From contig NZ_RXFQ01000013.1 in NCBI RefSeq assembly GCF_003951285.1, positions 62,001-126,000 on the forward strand: 64,000 bases of DNA. The letters run 5' to 3'. A program made the position numbers and the translations under genes. A model generated the notes under the pieces. It made no database searches and was not told the DNA's origin. It worked only from the letters and a program-made list of their open reading frames with translations. Each line of letters opens with the position of its first letter. Position 1 is the first letter of the stretch. The DNA is from Variovorax beijingensis (GTDB lineage Bacteria; Pseudomonadota; Gammaproteobacteria; Burkholderiales; Burkholderiaceae_C). This document shows positions 62,257-64,000 of this stretch, piece by piece.

Positions 62257-63318
62257 TCAGGCCGCCGCCGAGCCCTGAGGCAGGTCGGCCTCGATGCGCA
62301 TCCTCGGCAGGAACTGCGGGTACTCGCGCTGCATGAAGTCGAGGAGCCCTTCGCGCACGGTGCAGCGCAGGTCGAAGGCCAGGCCCGAGGTGGCGGCGGT
62401 GCACAGCACGCGAACCTGCATGCTGCGCTCGGTCGCATCGGTGACGCGCATGTTGAAGAAGCGGCCGTCCCATTCGGGCGCCGCCTTCACGATGCGCTCG
62501 ACCTCTTCGCGCAGCGGCGCCAGCGGCATGCCGTAGTCCACGTAGATGAAGACCGAACCGAGCAGTTGCGACGAGTGGCGCGTCCAGTTCTGGAACGGCT
62601 TCTCGATGAAGTAGCTGAGCGGCAGGATCAGGCGCCGGTCGTCCCAGATCTTGAGCACGACGAAGGTGCCGGTGATTTCCTCGACGCGGCCCCATTCGCC
62701 TTCGACCACCAGCACGTCGTCGATGCGGATCGGCTGGGCCAGCGCAATCTGCAGCCCGGCGATCAGGTTGCTGAACACCGGCTTGGCGGCCAGGCCGGCC
62801 ACGATGCCGATCACGCCCGCGGAGGCCAGCAGGCTCGCGCCGACCTGGCGCGCGCCGGGAAAGGTCATGAGCATCATCGCGCCGCCGGCCACCAGCACCA
62901 CCGACATGGCCGTGCGCGCGAGCACGCGCGTCTGCGTGAGCACGCGGCGCGCCTGGAGGTTGTCTGCAATGTCGGACGGATGCTGCGCGAGCACGCCGTC
63001 GGCAAAGCCGCTGATGGCCCTTACCGCGAGCCAGGTGGTCGCGGCAATCAGGAGCAGGCCGTTGAAATGCCGCACGCTGGCAAGGAAGCGCAGGTCCTCG
63101 GGCGCCGCCTGGAGGATGAGCAGCAGCGCCACCAGCGGGAGCACGAGCCGCGCCGGTGCGTTGCAGTTGATCACCATCGCATGCACCGCGGGTGCGGGAC
63201 GGGTGATCCGTTTCAGCACGAGGCCGCCGATGCGGTGGACCAGGAGAGCGAGCGGGACGGCGATGAGGACGGCAATCCAGGTGCCGAACCAGGGGTGGGC
63301 AAGTATCTCTTGGGTCAT
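62257..63318 (-). CDS. Mechanosensitive channel, MscS family
   Basis: The 353-residue channel has four hydrophobic segments in the first 180 residues. The pore helix region is V-G-A-S-L-L-A-S-A-G-V-I-G-I-V-A-G-L-A-A, followed by F-S-N-L-I-A-G-L-Q-I-A-L-A-Q-P-I-R-I-D-D and a cytoplasmic MscS beta domain with V-E-E-I-T-G-T-F-V-V-L-K-I-W-D-D-R-R. It is larger than E. coli MscS, like other medium-size homologues. It begins one base inside the FUSC gene stop (TGATG), indicating translational coupling. Confidence 0.9.
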   Translation of the reverse strand: MTQEILAHPWFGTWIAVLIAVPLALLVHRIGGLVLKRITRPAPAVHAMVINCNAPARLVLPLVALLLILQAAPEDLRFLASVRHFNGLLLIAATTWLAVRAISGFADGVLAQHPSDIADNLQARRVLTQTRVLARTAMSVVLVAGGAMMLMTFPGARQVGASLLASAGVIGIVAGLAAKPVFSNLIAGLQIALAQPIRIDDVLVVEGEWGRVEEITGTFVVLKIWDDRRLILPLSYFIEKPFQNWTRHSSQLLGSVFIYVDYGMPLAPLREEVERIVKAAPEWDGRFFNMRVTDATERSMQVRVLCTAATSGLAFDLRCTVREGLLDFMQREYPQFLPRMRIEADLPQGSAAA

Positions 63319-64000
63319 CAGGCGATGGTCGTCGTTGCTTCTGTTGTCTCGTTCAGATGTTGAAGAATGCGCGCCGCGTCGTCGCGCAGCTGCGTCGAAA
63401 GTGCCGTGGCCAAATCGAGCCGGCGCAGCAGCCAGGGGCTGATGTCGTTGTCGAACGGGTCGGGCAGGGGAATCGGGCCGCCCACGGTGGTGGAGCCGGG
63501 GCTTTCGGGCAGCGAGGGGCCGGTGGTCGGCGCGCTGCCGATCGCGGCTTCGATGCGCTGCGCGGTGCGCGCGAGCGGACCTTCGATCTCGGCGGCCGTG
63601 AGCCGGTCGCGCCGCAGCACCAGCATCGACTTGACGGCGCTGAGCTGCGCCAGCAGCTGGTAGCTGTGCGCCTGCAGGTGTTCGAGCGGCTCCAGCGGCG
63701 GCTGCACCGCGCGCGGCTCCGACAGCGAGCGCTGCGTGGCCTGCACCAGGGCCGAGAGGCTGTCGTAGGCCTCGCGGCGCGCGAGCCGCCATTCGAGCTC
63801 GGGGCTGCTGTCGACGGCCTGCAGCTGGCCGAGGCCGAGCGCCAGCCGTGCATGGCGCGCCTGCGCGGTGAGCGTGCGCGCCACCAGCGCCGGAATCTGC
63901 CCGCGCTCCCAGGAGGGCAGCACATAGCAGAAGCCCCAGGCCAGCGCGGCGCCGATCAGCGTGTCGGCAATGCGCTCGAACAGCGCGAAGATGGGCGCGG
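63318..64000 (-). CDS. FUSC-family membrane protein, C-terminal part
   Basis: About 227 codons of the 3' end lie in the window; the gene continues beyond the right edge. The portion begins inside the second membrane block (D-T-L-I-G-A-A-L-A-W-G-F-C-Y-V-L-P-S-W-E-R-G), the usual FUSC/YccS motif. Helical cytoplasmic regions follow with L-Q-A-H-S-Y-Q-L-L-A-Q-L-S-A and A-Q-R-I-E-A-A-I. Members resemble fusaric acid or aromatic acid exporters. The MscS gene is coupled to its stop. Confidence 0.8.
   Translation of the reverse strand, partial: APIFALFERIADTLIGAALAWGFCYVLPSWERGQIPALVARTLTAQARHARLALGLGQLQAVDSSPELEWRLARREAYDSLSALVQATQRSLSEPRAVQPPLEPLEHLQAHSYQLLAQLSAVKSMLVLRRDRLTAAEIEGPLARTAQRIEAAIGSAPTTGPSLPESPGSTTVGGPIPLPDPFDNDISPWLLRRLDLATALSTQLRDDAARILQHLNETTEATTTIA

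Overview
The window reads as chromosome of a high-GC betaproteobacterium of the Comamonadaceae, most like Variovorax. The grounds are very GC-rich third codon positions, four orphan Bug-type (tripartite tricarboxylate transporter) binding proteins, a proteobacterial-type GshA, a GlnRS gene and short CAGCTA...TAGC hairpin repeats between genes. This placement is inference from gene content; no rRNA or tRNA gene lies in the window. About 63 protein genes are packed tightly and no gap exceeds about 230 bases.

Region 1 (1-11.2 kb) is housekeeping and metal or stress functions: a glutathione transferase divergent from a CobW-family zinc metallochaperone with two palindromic operators, a Zur-like Fur protein, an esterase, a monooxygenase-fold protein, gshA, a stand-alone receiver protein whose ribosome site lies in a hairpin, an SDR dehydrogenase, a MerR regulator, HPF/RaiA, a CBS protein, rbgA and a second Fur-family protein. 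Region 2 (11.2-24.7 kb) holds a DUF4139 protein, a thioesterase, an acyltransferase, a membrane LytTR regulator, an ammonium transporter behind a sigma-54-type promoter, an aspartoacylase-like enzyme, an M23 peptidase, glnS, a Pro/Tyr repeat protein, and a LytS/LytTR two-component operon led by two small membrane proteins.

Region 3 (24.9-34.6 kb) is an mdtABC-like RND efflux operon with its outer-membrane factor, then an SPW-repeat membrane protein. Region 4 (34.7-38.7 kb) is an RpiR regulator divergent from an aminotransferase / amino-acid binding protein / Asp-Glu racemase operon, with several GGAAC/GTTCC operators between. Region 5 (38.8-44.8 kb) contains uppP and then a module of IclR regulator, Bug binding protein and a self-sufficient P450-reductase-ferredoxin fusion. 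The module is bracketed by two same-orientation LuxR 3' ends: a degenerate fragment on the left and an intact response regulator on the right.

Region 6 (45-49.4 kb) is mutS followed by an Anbu-type proteasome homologue and an alpha/beta hydrolase. Region 7 (49.4-53.7 kb) has an unknown gene, corA, a complex inverted repeat, a YqjI/YqjH-like metal-responsive PadR-ferric reductase operon behind a perfect 10-4-10 palindrome, and an HDOD protein. Region 8 (53.8-64 kb) has two Bug proteins plus a sulfatase divergent from a MarR regulator, a third Bug divergent from a PcaQ-like LysR regulator joined to a DUF418 membrane protein, a LysE exporter divergent from an Lrp regulator, and an MscS channel behind a FUSC protein cut by the window edge. 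The recurring design is a local regulator divergent from its probable target, with a visible palindrome between them.
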